The notes under the pieces are model-generated. The model was not told where the DNA came from. It did no database searches and saw nothing but the letters and a program-made list of their open reading frames with translations. Shown in pieces: positions 1-5,843 of a DNA stretch of 64,000 nucleotides. Within the stretch, counting starts at the first letter, position 1, and each line of letters starts with the position of its first letter. Source of the DNA: an uncultured Collinsella sp. (GTDB taxonomy: Bacteria > Actinomycetota > Coriobacteriia > Coriobacteriales > Coriobacteriaceae). Made by a program: the position numbers and the translations under genes. The stretch is taken from NCBI GenBank assembly GCA_900755685.1, contig CAAEHI010000041.1, positions 18,538-82,537 on the forward strand, in the 5' to 3' direction.

Positions 1-306
1 CGCAACATCTCCTGCGTCGAGCGCTCCATCTGGATGGGCATGCTCTATGACGCCGAGAGCGGCGAGCACTGGTTCTCCCCCGCTCACGACGTGCACGTGC
101 TCGAGGGCGTTGCCGCCGGCGACGCTTTCAACGCCGGCCTCGTCCACGCCCTCATCAACGACTTCGACCCGCAGGACGCCGTCAACTACGCCATCGCGGC
201 CTCGATCCTCAAGCTCACCATCAAGGGCGATTCCAACCTGGTGACCGCCGACGAGATCGCCGCTGTGGCAAACGCCGCCGATGGTGGCACCCGCGTCGCC
301 CGTTAA
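1..306 (+). CDS. kdgK: PfkB-family sugar kinase, likely 2-dehydro-3-deoxygluconokinase (3' end only)
   Basis: The reading frame is open from the first base, so the N-terminus lies outside the window; about 101 C-terminal residues remain. The segment VAAGDAFNAGL is the PfkB signature-2 region, where the Asp acts as catalytic base. Here the usual GAGD is AAGD. The family phosphorylates sugars with ATP. The 2-keto-3-deoxygluconate (KDG) assignment rests on the neighbouring KDPG aldolase gene, which uses the product of that reaction, and on uxaA/B/C nearby, which supply KDG. Family membership is sure; the substrate is inferred from context. Confidence 0.75.
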   Translation, partial: RNISCVERSIWMGMLYDAESGEHWFSPAHDVHVLEGVAAGDAFNAGLVHALINDFDPQDAVNYAIAASILKLTIKGDSNLVTADEIAAVANAADGGTRVAR

Positions 307-321
307 TTCGTTCCCCATTCC

Positions 322-361
322 GCGGGCTGCAGTTTCCCGTACCCATACCCATGCAGCCCGC
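322..361 (+). terminator. Hairpin after the kinase gene, possible terminator
   Basis: GCGGGCTGCA (322-331) pairs perfectly with TGCAGCCCGC (352-361). It lies just after the kinase stop codon. No clean T-run follows, so it may be a weak terminator or an RNA-processing hairpin ahead of the structured element before eda. Confidence 0.4.
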
Positions 362-371
362 TTCCCGATTT

Positions 372-520
372 CTCCGGCCAGGTAGAACCACTTAGTCCCA
401 TTCCGGCTCCGCCTGGCATTTCCTACACGACTGGTCGCGTAGCCGGTTTTGGAATTGCTTGTGACCCCAAGCAGTGCCTCCGATAACCAGTCCAAAACCG
501 GCTCATGACCAGCCCTTTTA
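372..520 (+). ncRNA. Candidate cis-regulatory structured RNA, copy A (eda leader)
   Basis: Two hairpins can be drawn. P1 pairs GCCAGG (377-382) with CCTGGC (412-417) around a loop containing AGTCCCATTCCGGC. A conserved linker, CATTTCCTACACGACTG, follows. P2 pairs CTGGTC (431-436) with GACCAG (507-512) and, inside it, AGCCGGTTTTGG (441-452) with CCAAAACCGGCT (492-503). P2 encloses a small TGCTT/AAGCA hairpin and the conserved string AGTGCCTCCGATAACC (473-488). A CCCTTTTA run follows P2, so P2 could act as a terminator. Copy B at 3193-3330 keeps the loop and linker sequences but has different stems that still pair. I do not recognise the class. The strand is chosen because both copies sit directly before a + gene. 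Confidence 0.7.
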
Positions 521-562
521 GCAATTACGCGCACTCGCGCGCCGCACATCGAAAGGAACATC

Positions 563-1204
563 ATGTTCGATCAGTTCTACACCACGCTTGAGTCCCTGGG
601 CATCGTGCCGGTCGTCGTCCTCGACAAGGTCGAGGACGCCGCTCCGCTCGCTCACGCCCTGATGACCGCCGGCATGAAGTCCGCCGAGGTCACCTTCCGC
701 ACCGCTTGCGCCGCCGAGTGCATCGCCGCTATGGCCGAGGCCGAGCCCGAGATGTGCGTGGGCGCCGGCACCGTCCTGACCGTCGAGCAGGTTGAGCAGG
801 CCCGTGCCGCCGGCGCCAAGTTCATCGTCTCCCCGGGCTACAACGAGGACGTCGTCAAGCACTGCATCGACATCGACCTGCCCGTGCTGCCCGGCACCGT
901 GACTCCCTCCGAGGTCACCGCTGCCGTCAACCTGGGCCTCAAGGTCACCAAGTTCTTCCCGGCAGCCCAGTACGGCGGCCTCAATACCATCAAGGCCCTC
1001 GCTGCTCCGTTTGTCGGTCACCGCTTTATGCCCACCGGCGGCGTGAGCACCGCAAACGTCGAGGAGTACCTGAGCTCCTCCGCCATCATCGCCTGCGGTG
1101 GCACCTGGATGGTCAAGCCGGCGCTGTTCGCCGACGGCGACTTCTCCAAGGTCGAGCAGATCGCTCGCGAGGCCATGGACGTCGTCAAGAAGGTCCGCGC
1201 CTAA
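563..1204 (+). CDS. eda: KDPG / 2-keto-4-hydroxyglutarate aldolase
   Basis: This 213-residue class I aldolase has the family's usual length. It cleaves 2-keto-3-deoxy-6-phosphogluconate to pyruvate and glyceraldehyde-3-phosphate in the cytoplasm. The catalytic Glu42 lies in EVTFRT and the Schiff-base Lys130 in VTKFFPA, with VGAGTV and PTGGV as further family motifs. An AAAGGA ribosome site lies about 8 bases before the ATG. The gene follows the sugar kinase by about 250 bases that hold the structured RNA element, so it is probably under its own leader control as well as read-through. It is the last step of the hexuronate route whose earlier steps are encoded at 9.4-15.6 kb. Confidence 0.93.
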   Translation: MFDQFYTTLESLGIVPVVVLDKVEDAAPLAHALMTAGMKSAEVTFRTACAAECIAAMAEAEPEMCVGAGTVLTVEQVEQARAAGAKFIVSPGYNEDVVKHCIDIDLPVLPGTVTPSEVTAAVNLGLKVTKFFPAAQYGGLNTIKALAAPFVGHRFMPTGGVSTANVEEYLSSSAIIACGGTWMVKPALFADGDFSKVEQIAREAMDVVKKVRA

Positions 1205-1221
1205 TCCAGCTCTCTATCGTG

Positions 1222-1254
1222 GAGGGCGCGACCTAGACCGCGCCCTCTTTTTTT
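1222..1254 (+). terminator. Intrinsic terminator of eda
   Basis: GAGGGCGCG (1222-1230) and CGCGCCCTC (1239-1247) form a perfect 9-bp stem with an 8-base loop, followed by seven T (1248-1254). Confidence 0.9.
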
Positions 1255-1255
1255 G

Positions 1256-1365
1256 AAGCGGCTCGGAAGCGTGCCGTTTCCGTCACGGACAAGAACCGAA
1301 ACCGTCTTGCATGCTGATAGAACGTGACGGAAGCGACACGCCCCCGAGCCGCTTTTTTCCTCGGC
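1256..1365. repeat. Long imperfect palindrome (about 110 bp)
   Basis: AAGCGGCTCGG at 1256 pairs with CCGAGCCGCTT ending near 1363. Inside it, GTGCCGTTTCCGTCAC pairs with GTGACGGAAGCGACAC with few mismatches. A TTTTTT run follows on the + strand. It is the first of three long hairpins stacked between eda and the GntR gene. No coding potential is seen. Confidence 0.65.
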
Positions 1366-1403
1366 TGAATCTTTGCCCCAGCATAATCCAGAGCGCCAAA
1401 ACA

Positions 1404-1472
1404 AATGCGGTGCCGTCTGGAGGAATCGACCCCTTGCTTCCGGTCTGTTCCTCCAAACGGCACCGCATTTTT
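1404..1472. repeat. Long imperfect palindrome (about 66 bp)
   Basis: Arms 1404-1425 and 1448-1469 (AATGCGGTGCCGT and ACGGCACCGCATT outermost, continuing into CTCC/GGAG) pair almost perfectly, and a T-run follows on +. This is the second of the three stacked hairpins. Confidence 0.65.
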
Positions 1473-1495
1473 ATGACTCGGTCACGCCCCAACGC

Positions 1496-1569
1496 AGTTG
1501 CGGTGAAATAGGGACTGTTTGCGCCGCCTGGGCCGCAAAACAATCCCTATTTCACCGCAACTTATGAGG
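1496..1569. repeat. Palindrome family I, copy 1
   Basis: The arms read AGTTGCGGTGAAATAGGGA and, on the other strand, the same sequence with CCCCTCATA added outside. They pair over about 30 bp around a short GC-rich loop. Copies at 2332-2416 and 7908-7987 share the arm core GTTGCGGTGAAATA. Copies 1 and 2 flank the GntR gene in inverted geometry. Confidence 0.8.
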
Positions 1570-1576
1570 GGATAGA

Positions 1577-2269
1577 TTAGATGGACGAGTCTTTGGACAG
1601 CTCAAAGTAATCGGGATGCAGAGCGATGACCGGGCCCTGCTCCTCGGGCATCAGATGCAGGTGTGTCTCTGCCAGATAGCTCGCTGCATCAGTGTCGCCC
1701 TCTTTAATGGCCTCGAGGATTCGACGGTGTTGCCGACGAATCGGTTCCCAATCCAGATCCTGCGACACCGCACGTAGCCAGTTGTACCGCTCAAAATGCG
1801 TGTTGATGCTCTTCATCCAATCCCACAGCATATGGCGGCCGGCAATCTCAAAACACGTTTCGTGGAACAGGTTGTCTAGGTCAAAGAAGCGACGCGTCTC
1901 GCTGTGGTCGAGCGACTCGGACTCGGCGAGAATCTGCTCAAGCCGGCGCTTTTGCTCGGGCGTAGCAGCCGAGCAGCATTTAATCAGCACGCTTCTCTCG
2001 AGCTTTTCGCGCAAAAAGCAAGCGTTCTCGGCGCGCTCCATGCTGATCTTTGAAACATAGGTACCGCTTTTGGGGCGCGTTTCCACCAGCTCTTGCTCGC
2101 GCAGGCGCACAAAGGACTCGCGAATGGGCGTGCGCCCGATCCCCGTCTCCTTTTCCAGACCAATCGCCGAAAGGCGCGTGCCGGGTTTGAGCTCGGCATA
2201 GATGATCTTGGAGCGTAATGCGTTGTATGCCTGGTCTTGCAGGCTCTGATAATGCTGGTGCTGTTCCAT
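1577..2269 (-). CDS. GntR-family transcriptional regulator, FCD subfamily
   Basis: This 230-residue protein has an N-terminal winged helix (residues about 8-75, with the typical GTRLS...GRTPIRE recognition region) and a C-terminal all-helical FCD ligand domain. The FCD domain shows the usual metal-site residues: Asp in FDLDNLFHE, a His in RRQHRRI, and His residues in AETHLHL. FCD regulators commonly control hexuronate and organic acid genes, which fits the setting, but its target is not shown. The gene is monocistronic and is flanked on both sides by family I palindromes. The ATG at 2269 is used because the GntR domain begins right after it. Confidence 0.88.
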   Translation of the reverse strand: MEQHQHYQSLQDQAYNALRSKIIYAELKPGTRLSAIGLEKETGIGRTPIRESFVRLREQELVETRPKSGTYVSKISMERAENACFLREKLERSVLIKCCSAATPEQKRRLEQILAESESLDHSETRRFFDLDNLFHETCFEIAGRHMLWDWMKSINTHFERYNWLRAVSQDLDWEPIRRQHRRILEAIKEGDTDAASYLAETHLHLMPEEQGPVIALHPDYFELSKDSSI

Positions 2270-2331
2270 AAAGCCCTCGGATAAGTCCTCGGTTAGTCAA
2301 ATACCACCACGTAATACTATCGCAACGCCGC

Positions 2332-2416
2332 TCCCCTCATAAGTTGCGGTGAAATACGGACTATTGAAGCCGGCTAAGCCGCGAAACAGTCCGCATTTCA
2401 CCGCAACTTATAGGGG
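2332..2416. repeat. Palindrome family I, copy 2
   Basis: CCCCTCATAAGTTGCGGTGA and its partner ending in TATAGGGGG form arms of about 30 bp around a GC-rich centre. It lies between the divergent end of the GntR gene and the 3' end of the HIT gene. It could serve as a terminator for the HIT gene but has no clear T-run. Confidence 0.8.
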
Positions 2417-2427
2417 GCGAAGGGGTT

Positions 2428-2862
2428 TTACAGGTTGTCGATGATTGCCTGGGCAATTTCGTCGTACTGGGCCGGCTCGAGCGTGACGCGACCGGGGTTC
2501 ATAGCAAACACATCGCCAAACTCAAACGGGTCGTCCTTGTACTTGGGGACGATATGCACGTGCAAATGATGCATGGTGTCGCCGTAAGCACCAAAGTTAA
2601 TCTTGTCGGGGTTGAACGCCTTGTGCAGCGCCGCCGCGACGTGGCGGACATCGGCCATAAAGGCGGCGGCGTCCTCCTCGGACATACAGGAGATGTCGTC
2701 GACGTGCTGCTTGGAGGCCACGATTACGCGACCCTTGTGGCTCTGCTCCTTAAACAGGATAAGCTTGCTGGCGGGCAGGTCGAGCATGGGGATGCCAAAG
2801 GCATCGACAAGCGTGTTGTCGGTCCCGCACATGCAGTACGAGCAATCGGTGTGCTGTTCCAT
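2428..2862 (-). CDS. HIT-family nucleotide hydrolase/transferase
   Basis: This 144-residue protein carries the HIT motif His99-Leu-His101-Val-His103 (MHHLHVHIVPK), where the central His acts as nucleophile on nucleoside phosphoramidates or dinucleotides. CSYC near the N-terminus resembles the zinc-binding Cys pair of HIT proteins. The ATG at 2862 is chosen over an upstream in-frame start at 3000 because AAAGGATC lies directly before it and the HIT domain begins there. The cellular substrate is unknown. Upstream lie operator-like palindromes that may serve this gene or the divergent membrane protein gene. Confidence 0.88.
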   Translation of the reverse strand: MEQHTDCSYCMCGTDNTLVDAFGIPMLDLPASKLILFKEQSHKGRVIVASKQHVDDISCMSEEDAAAFMADVRHVAAALHKAFNPDKINFGAYGDTMHHLHVHIVPKYKDDPFEFGDVFAMNPGRVTLEPAQYDEIAQAIIDNL

Positions 2863-2970
2863 GGTGATCCTTTCGATCTGGGTGAAGGCGTCCGCCGCAA
2901 TGCGACCGGCGGGCGCGACCAAGCTGCCCGGCAATCTACGACAAACGCACAATGCGCTCTCTAACCGTTG

Positions 2971-2984
2971 CGAAATCGGTTTCG
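2971..2984. promoter_or_regulatory. Operator-like 14-mer CGAAATCGGTTTCG
   Basis: This near-palindrome occurs a second time, as its exact reverse complement, at 3098-3111. It has the look of a LacI/GalR-type operator. It lies about 110 bases upstream of the HIT start. Confidence 0.55.
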
Positions 2985-3026
2985 AGCATGTCTTTGCCAT
3001 GATACCGCCAACGAGTTGTTGCGATT

Positions 3027-3042
3027 AGGTGAACGTTCACCT
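3027..3042. promoter_or_regulatory. Operator AGGTGAACGTTCACCT, same site as at the uxaC promoter
   Basis: A perfect 16-bp palindrome. The core GTGAACGTTCAC recurs twice at 15612-15662 upstream of uxaC, next to a LacI-family gene. It sits just upstream of a putative -35 box at 3061 for the + strand gene, so the divergent region probably belongs to the hexuronate regulon. Confidence 0.7.
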
Positions 3043-3060
3043 TTTTATTATTTTTTCTCT

Positions 3061-3087
3061 TTGCAAATAGAATCCCGTGCGTATACT
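3061..3087 (+). promoter_or_regulatory. Putative sigma-70 promoter for the YczE-like gene
   Basis: TTGCAA (3061-3066) and TATACT (3082-3087) are spaced 15 bases apart, which is short. The second CGAAACCGATTTCG site (3098-3111) would overlap the transcription start, as expected for repression. The resulting leader would be about 260 bases. Confidence 0.45.
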
Positions 3088-3097
3088 AAGGCTCAAA

Positions 3098-3111
3098 CGA
3101 AACCGATTTCG
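3098..3111. promoter_or_regulatory. Operator-like 14-mer CGAAACCGATTTCG
   Basis: This is the exact reverse complement of 2971-2984. It lies just downstream of the putative -10 box at 3082-3087. Confidence 0.55.
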
Positions 3112-3114
3112 TTA

Positions 3115-3174
3115 AGCGTGGGCAATAGGATGCTAAGACGCACCCTACCATCTTGGCATCCTATTGCCCACGCT
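3115..3174. repeat. Perfect 19-bp-arm hairpin in the leader of the YczE-like gene
   Basis: AGCGTGGGCAATAGGATGC (3115-3133) pairs perfectly with its reverse complement at 3156-3174. It lies between the operator and structured RNA copy B. Confidence 0.75.
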
Positions 3175-3192
3175 ATGTCATTTGCTTTCCTC

Positions 3193-3330
3193 CCGTCTCG
3201 TTGGCCCTTCAGTCCCATTCCGGCACAGCGAGACATTTCCTAGACGACTGACCGTGGGGCCGGCTTTTCTGCTTATACAGCAGTGCCTCCGATAACCCTC
3301 TTCTGCCGGCCCAGGTCAGCCTTTTTCTTC
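3193..3330 (+). ncRNA. Candidate cis-regulatory structured RNA, copy B
   Basis: P1 pairs GTCTCG (3195-3200) with CGAGAC (3229-3234) around AGTCCCATTCCGGC. The linker CATTTCCTAGACGACTG follows. P2 pairs CTGACC (3248-3253) with GGTCAG (3314-3319) and GGGCCGGC (3257-3264) with GCCGGCCC (3305-3312). P2 encloses CTGCT/AGCAG and then AGTGCCTCCGATAACC (3282-3297). CCTTTTTCTT follows P2. Loop and linker words match copy A, whereas every stem differs in sequence yet pairs, which is covariation support. The T-run makes P2 terminator-like. Confidence 0.7.
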
Positions 3331-3354
3331 ACAACCGAAAGGACGGGTAGCAGC

Positions 3355-4035
3355 ATGCGACCGCTCATCATCATGAATGGCGAGAAGATCGATTGGTGCC
3401 ACACCGTCATCAGAATGCTGATGTATCTGGCAGGCGTCGCGACGCTCGCCCTTGGCATGAGCATCCAGACCGCATCGGGCCTGGGCGTGGCGGCACTTAC
3501 CTGCTTTGCCACGACGCTGTCCATGTTGACCGGCAAGACACTCGGCTTTTGGATCACCGCGACCTACGTCGCCTACATTGCCGCACAGGCAGCCATCTTG
3601 CGCCGCGAGTTTCAGCCGCGCATTTTGCTCGAGCTCTTTTTCTCAACGCTGATCGGTGGCTTCACCGACTTCTTTATGAACGTTAACCCTCTGCACCCCA
3701 CCGCGCTGCCGGTGCAGGTCATAACCATGCTGCTCTCGCTTGCCATCACCGCGTTTGGCGTGAGCCTCGTCGTCAACATGGGTGTCGTTCCCAACGCGCC
3801 CGACGGCCTGGTGCAGGTCATTGCCGAAAAGCTCAAGCGCCGCTTTGGCGATGTGAAGGTCGTATTCGATTGCTCGCACGTCGCCGCCTCGCTCGCGCTG
3901 TCGCTGGTCTTTATGCACAACCTGGGCGGCTTTGGCGTGACCACCGCCATCTCGGCGCTGTTCTTGGGCCATGTCATCAACATCGCTAATAAGCTGTTCG
4001 CCCAGCGCTTTGTGCGCGCGGCATTCGGGAAATAG
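3355..4035 (+). CDS. YczE/YitT-like integral membrane protein
   Basis: This protein of about 226 residues has five to six hydrophobic segments and the general look of the YczE/YyaS family, including an N-terminal LGMSIQTASGLGVAALT region. No transport substrate is established for the family. The ATG at 3355 has GAAAGGACGGG upstream. An earlier in-frame GTG at 3283 lies inside the structured RNA and is rejected. The upstream region carries an operator shared with uxaC and an RNA element shared with eda, so a role in uptake, efflux or sensing of a hexuronate-related compound is plausible but only inferred. Confidence 0.75.
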   Translation: MRPLIIMNGEKIDWCHTVIRMLMYLAGVATLALGMSIQTASGLGVAALTCFATTLSMLTGKTLGFWITATYVAYIAAQAAILRREFQPRILLELFFSTLIGGFTDFFMNVNPLHPTALPVQVITMLLSLAITAFGVSLVVNMGVVPNAPDGLVQVIAEKLKRRFGDVKVVFDCSHVAASLALSLVFMHNLGGFGVTTAISALFLGHVINIANKLFAQRFVRAAFGK

Positions 4036-4060
4036 CACCACCGTAAGAACCCACAAACAG

Positions 4061-4130
4061 CGCTATACGTTGCTATATCTCACTATACTTTGCTATATCT
4101 TGCTATACTTTGCTATATCTTGCTATATCT
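4061..4130. repeat. Seven 10-bp tandem repeats (TGCTATATCT)
   Basis: Decamers at 4061, 4071, 4081, 4091, 4101, 4111 and 4121 follow the pattern NGCTATAYNT/CACTATACTT without gaps. The period is one helical turn. Each unit contains a TATA(C/T)T-like string. The array ends 18 bases before the ATPase start, so it covers the promoter region. Confidence 0.85.
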
Positions 4131-4148
4131 TGAGCAAAGGTGGCTCAC

Positions 4149-5240
4149 ATGCAAACAAACCCTTTTAAGCCCACAGCAGGTAAAACACCTCCCACGATTA
4201 TCGGCCGCGAAGATGTGCTCGAAGAATTCAATGAGGGCCTCACCAACGGGCCTGGTGCCCCTGGGCGCCTAATGCGCATAGCCGGCGTCCGTGGAACGGG
4301 CAAGACGGTCCTCCTTGACGAGTGCTCACGTTTGGCGCAAAGCCGTGGCTGGACGGTCATAAAAGAGGTCGCAACCGAGGGACTTTGCCAGCGCATTCTC
4401 GAACAGCTGCAGCCCAAATTCCAGGCCAAGCACGCCAGATTTGAGCCCACCATAGCTGGCATATCCATCGGCAGCATAGACATTGAGCGAATCGGCCCAT
4501 CGCTACGCGACGCCATGAGACAGACAATATCCAAGAATGGAAATGGCCTGCTCATCACTCTCGACGAGGTTCAAGACGCAGAGCTCGATGAGGTCCGAAC
4601 GCTCTCCATTGCGATTCAGCAGGTTATCGGCGAAGACCTTGATATCGCCTTTGTTTTTGCTGGGCTGCCTTCGATGATTGAAAGCATCATCAACGGAAAG
4701 ACACTTACGTTTTTGCGCCGTGCCCTCCCCTTTGATCTGAAGGCTGTGGCAGTAACCGAAGTGTCGTACTCCCTCGAGGAAACCATTGAAGCGTCTGGCA
4801 TGGAGTTGCAGCCAGGTATTGCCGGCCAACTTGCCGAGGCAACGCAAGGCTATCCTTTCATGATCCAACTCGTTGGATACTACGCATGGCAGTTGGCAAG
4901 ACGTGCACACACAGCGATTATTGGAGAAGAAGAAGCCGAGCGTGGCATTGCAACGGCACGCGAACGCTTCTGCGCCATGGTGATTGAGCCCGCGCTGCAG
5001 CGCATTCCGCCCACGTGCATCGCTTATCTGCTGAGCATGGCGTCTTTGGGGCAGACAAGCTCGACCAGCATGGTTGCCGATGCCCTGAACAAAACGCCTC
5101 AACAGGTGAGCTCCGTCCGCAGCCGCCTGTTAAGAGAATCGATTATCGAGGCTCCTTCGTACGGCAAGGTCTCATTTGCCATCCCCTACATGCGCGACTA
5201 CCTCTACGAGCACAAAGCCGAACTGGAAGTTGAACTGTAG
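4149..5240 (+). CDS. AAA/STAND-type ATPase of unknown role
   Basis: The protein has about 363 residues. A P-loop GVRGTGKT lies near residue 47, a Walker B-like ITLDEVQD near residue 140, and the C-terminal third looks like a winged helix (residues about 285-345). This is the layout of AAA_16/archaeal-type ATPases, often found as regulators or toxin- and phage-related switches. The ATG at 4149 is preferred to a GTG at 4140 because AAAGG at 4136-4140 is well spaced for it. It stands alone between a membrane protein gene and a decayed regulator, and its promoter region is the 10-bp repeat array. Its function is not known. Confidence 0.75.
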   Translation: MQTNPFKPTAGKTPPTIIGREDVLEEFNEGLTNGPGAPGRLMRIAGVRGTGKTVLLDECSRLAQSRGWTVIKEVATEGLCQRILEQLQPKFQAKHARFEPTIAGISIGSIDIERIGPSLRDAMRQTISKNGNGLLITLDEVQDAELDEVRTLSIAIQQVIGEDLDIAFVFAGLPSMIESIINGKTLTFLRRALPFDLKAVAVTEVSYSLEETIEASGMELQPGIAGQLAEATQGYPFMIQLVGYYAWQLARRAHTAIIGEEEAERGIATARERFCAMVIEPALQRIPPTCIAYLLSMASLGQTSSTSMVADALNKTPQQVSSVRSRLLRESIIEAPSYGKVSFAIPYMRDYLYEHKAELEVEL

Positions 5241-5267
5241 AAACGACAACTGCCCTGCAAGATGAAA

Positions 5268-5400
5268 ACCGTTTTCGTACGGATTTAAAGCAGACGTAAA
5301 CGGTTTTCGTCTGCTTTACGTTCGGAAATAAGACGCAAATTGCACTTTCGTATGGTTTTACGCCAAACGCAACACGCTTTCGTCCGGCTATGCGTCCCCA
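5268..5400. repeat. Four degenerate repeats around TTTCGT
   Basis: TTTCGT occurs at 5273, 5305, 5346 and 5378 (steps of 32, 41 and 32 bases), each followed by a GG/GC-TTTA-like stretch. This gives a degenerate array between the ATPase stop and its terminator. No gene is seen in it. Confidence 0.45.
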
Positions 5401-5410
5401 ATCTAGACGA

Positions 5411-5446
5411 AAAGAGCCCCGAGCTCGTATGAACTCGGGGCTCTTT
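5411..5446 (+). terminator. Intrinsic terminator after the ATPase gene
   Basis: AAAGAGCCCCGAG and CTCGGGGCTCTTT pair perfectly around TCGTATGAA, flanked by A- and T-runs, so it can work on both strands. Confidence 0.8.
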
Positions 5447-5461
5447 GCGCCACGCATCTAT

Positions 5462-5744
5462 GAGAGGAGAAATTCGATGCGTACGTGCGCTACTCCATGA
5501 AGCCGCCCTGGGATGGCGGCAACCTCGTCGTTGCCCGTCTGATGGGTGTGCTTAAGGCATCCGTTCCCCTCTTTATCGACGTAACGGGCAAAAAAGGCTC
5601 GTCGAGGAGACCATCCGCACCCACCGTGGCGTGGCCGATGCCATCGCCGCGCGCAATCCCACCGCCGCGCACGACGCGATGTATCTGCACCTGGTGTATA
5701 ACCGCAACATGATTGCGGAGGGAGCAGAAGCAAAAGGCATTTAG
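5462..5744 (+). pseudogene. Remnant of a GntR/FCD regulator (C-terminal part, frameshifted)
   Basis: Two adjacent frames read as consecutive parts of an FCD domain. First comes MKPPWDGGNLVVARL through FIDVTGKK (5485 to about 5600). Then, in another frame, LVEETIRTHRGVADAIAARN continues to AEGAEAKGI and a stop at 5742-5744. The DNA-binding domain is missing and a frameshift near 5598 joins the two halves. Since an intact GntR/FCD gene lies at 1577-2269, this is probably a decayed paralogue. Confidence 0.7.
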
Positions 5745-5778
5745 GGCCCGACAATAATCTTTCTTTGGCAAAACGCAG

Positions 5779-5817
5779 GCGGCGGCTGCCCAACACACAG
5801 GGCAGCCGCCGCTTTTT
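5779..5817. terminator. Bidirectional intrinsic terminator
   Basis: GCGGCGGCTGCCC (5779-5791) pairs perfectly with GGGCAGCCGCCGC (5800-5812), with TTTTT after it. It can also end transcription of the flavin oxidoreductase on the - strand, as an A-run precedes it. Confidence 0.88.
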
Positions 5818-5843
5818 GCAATCGATTGGTGCAAAGGGGTTGA

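Noticed and set aside
3283..3354. Longer N-terminus for the YczE-like protein from a GTG at 3283
   Set aside because: It starts inside the conserved RNA block AGTGCCTCCGATAACC and lacks a ribosome site; the ATG at 3355 has one.
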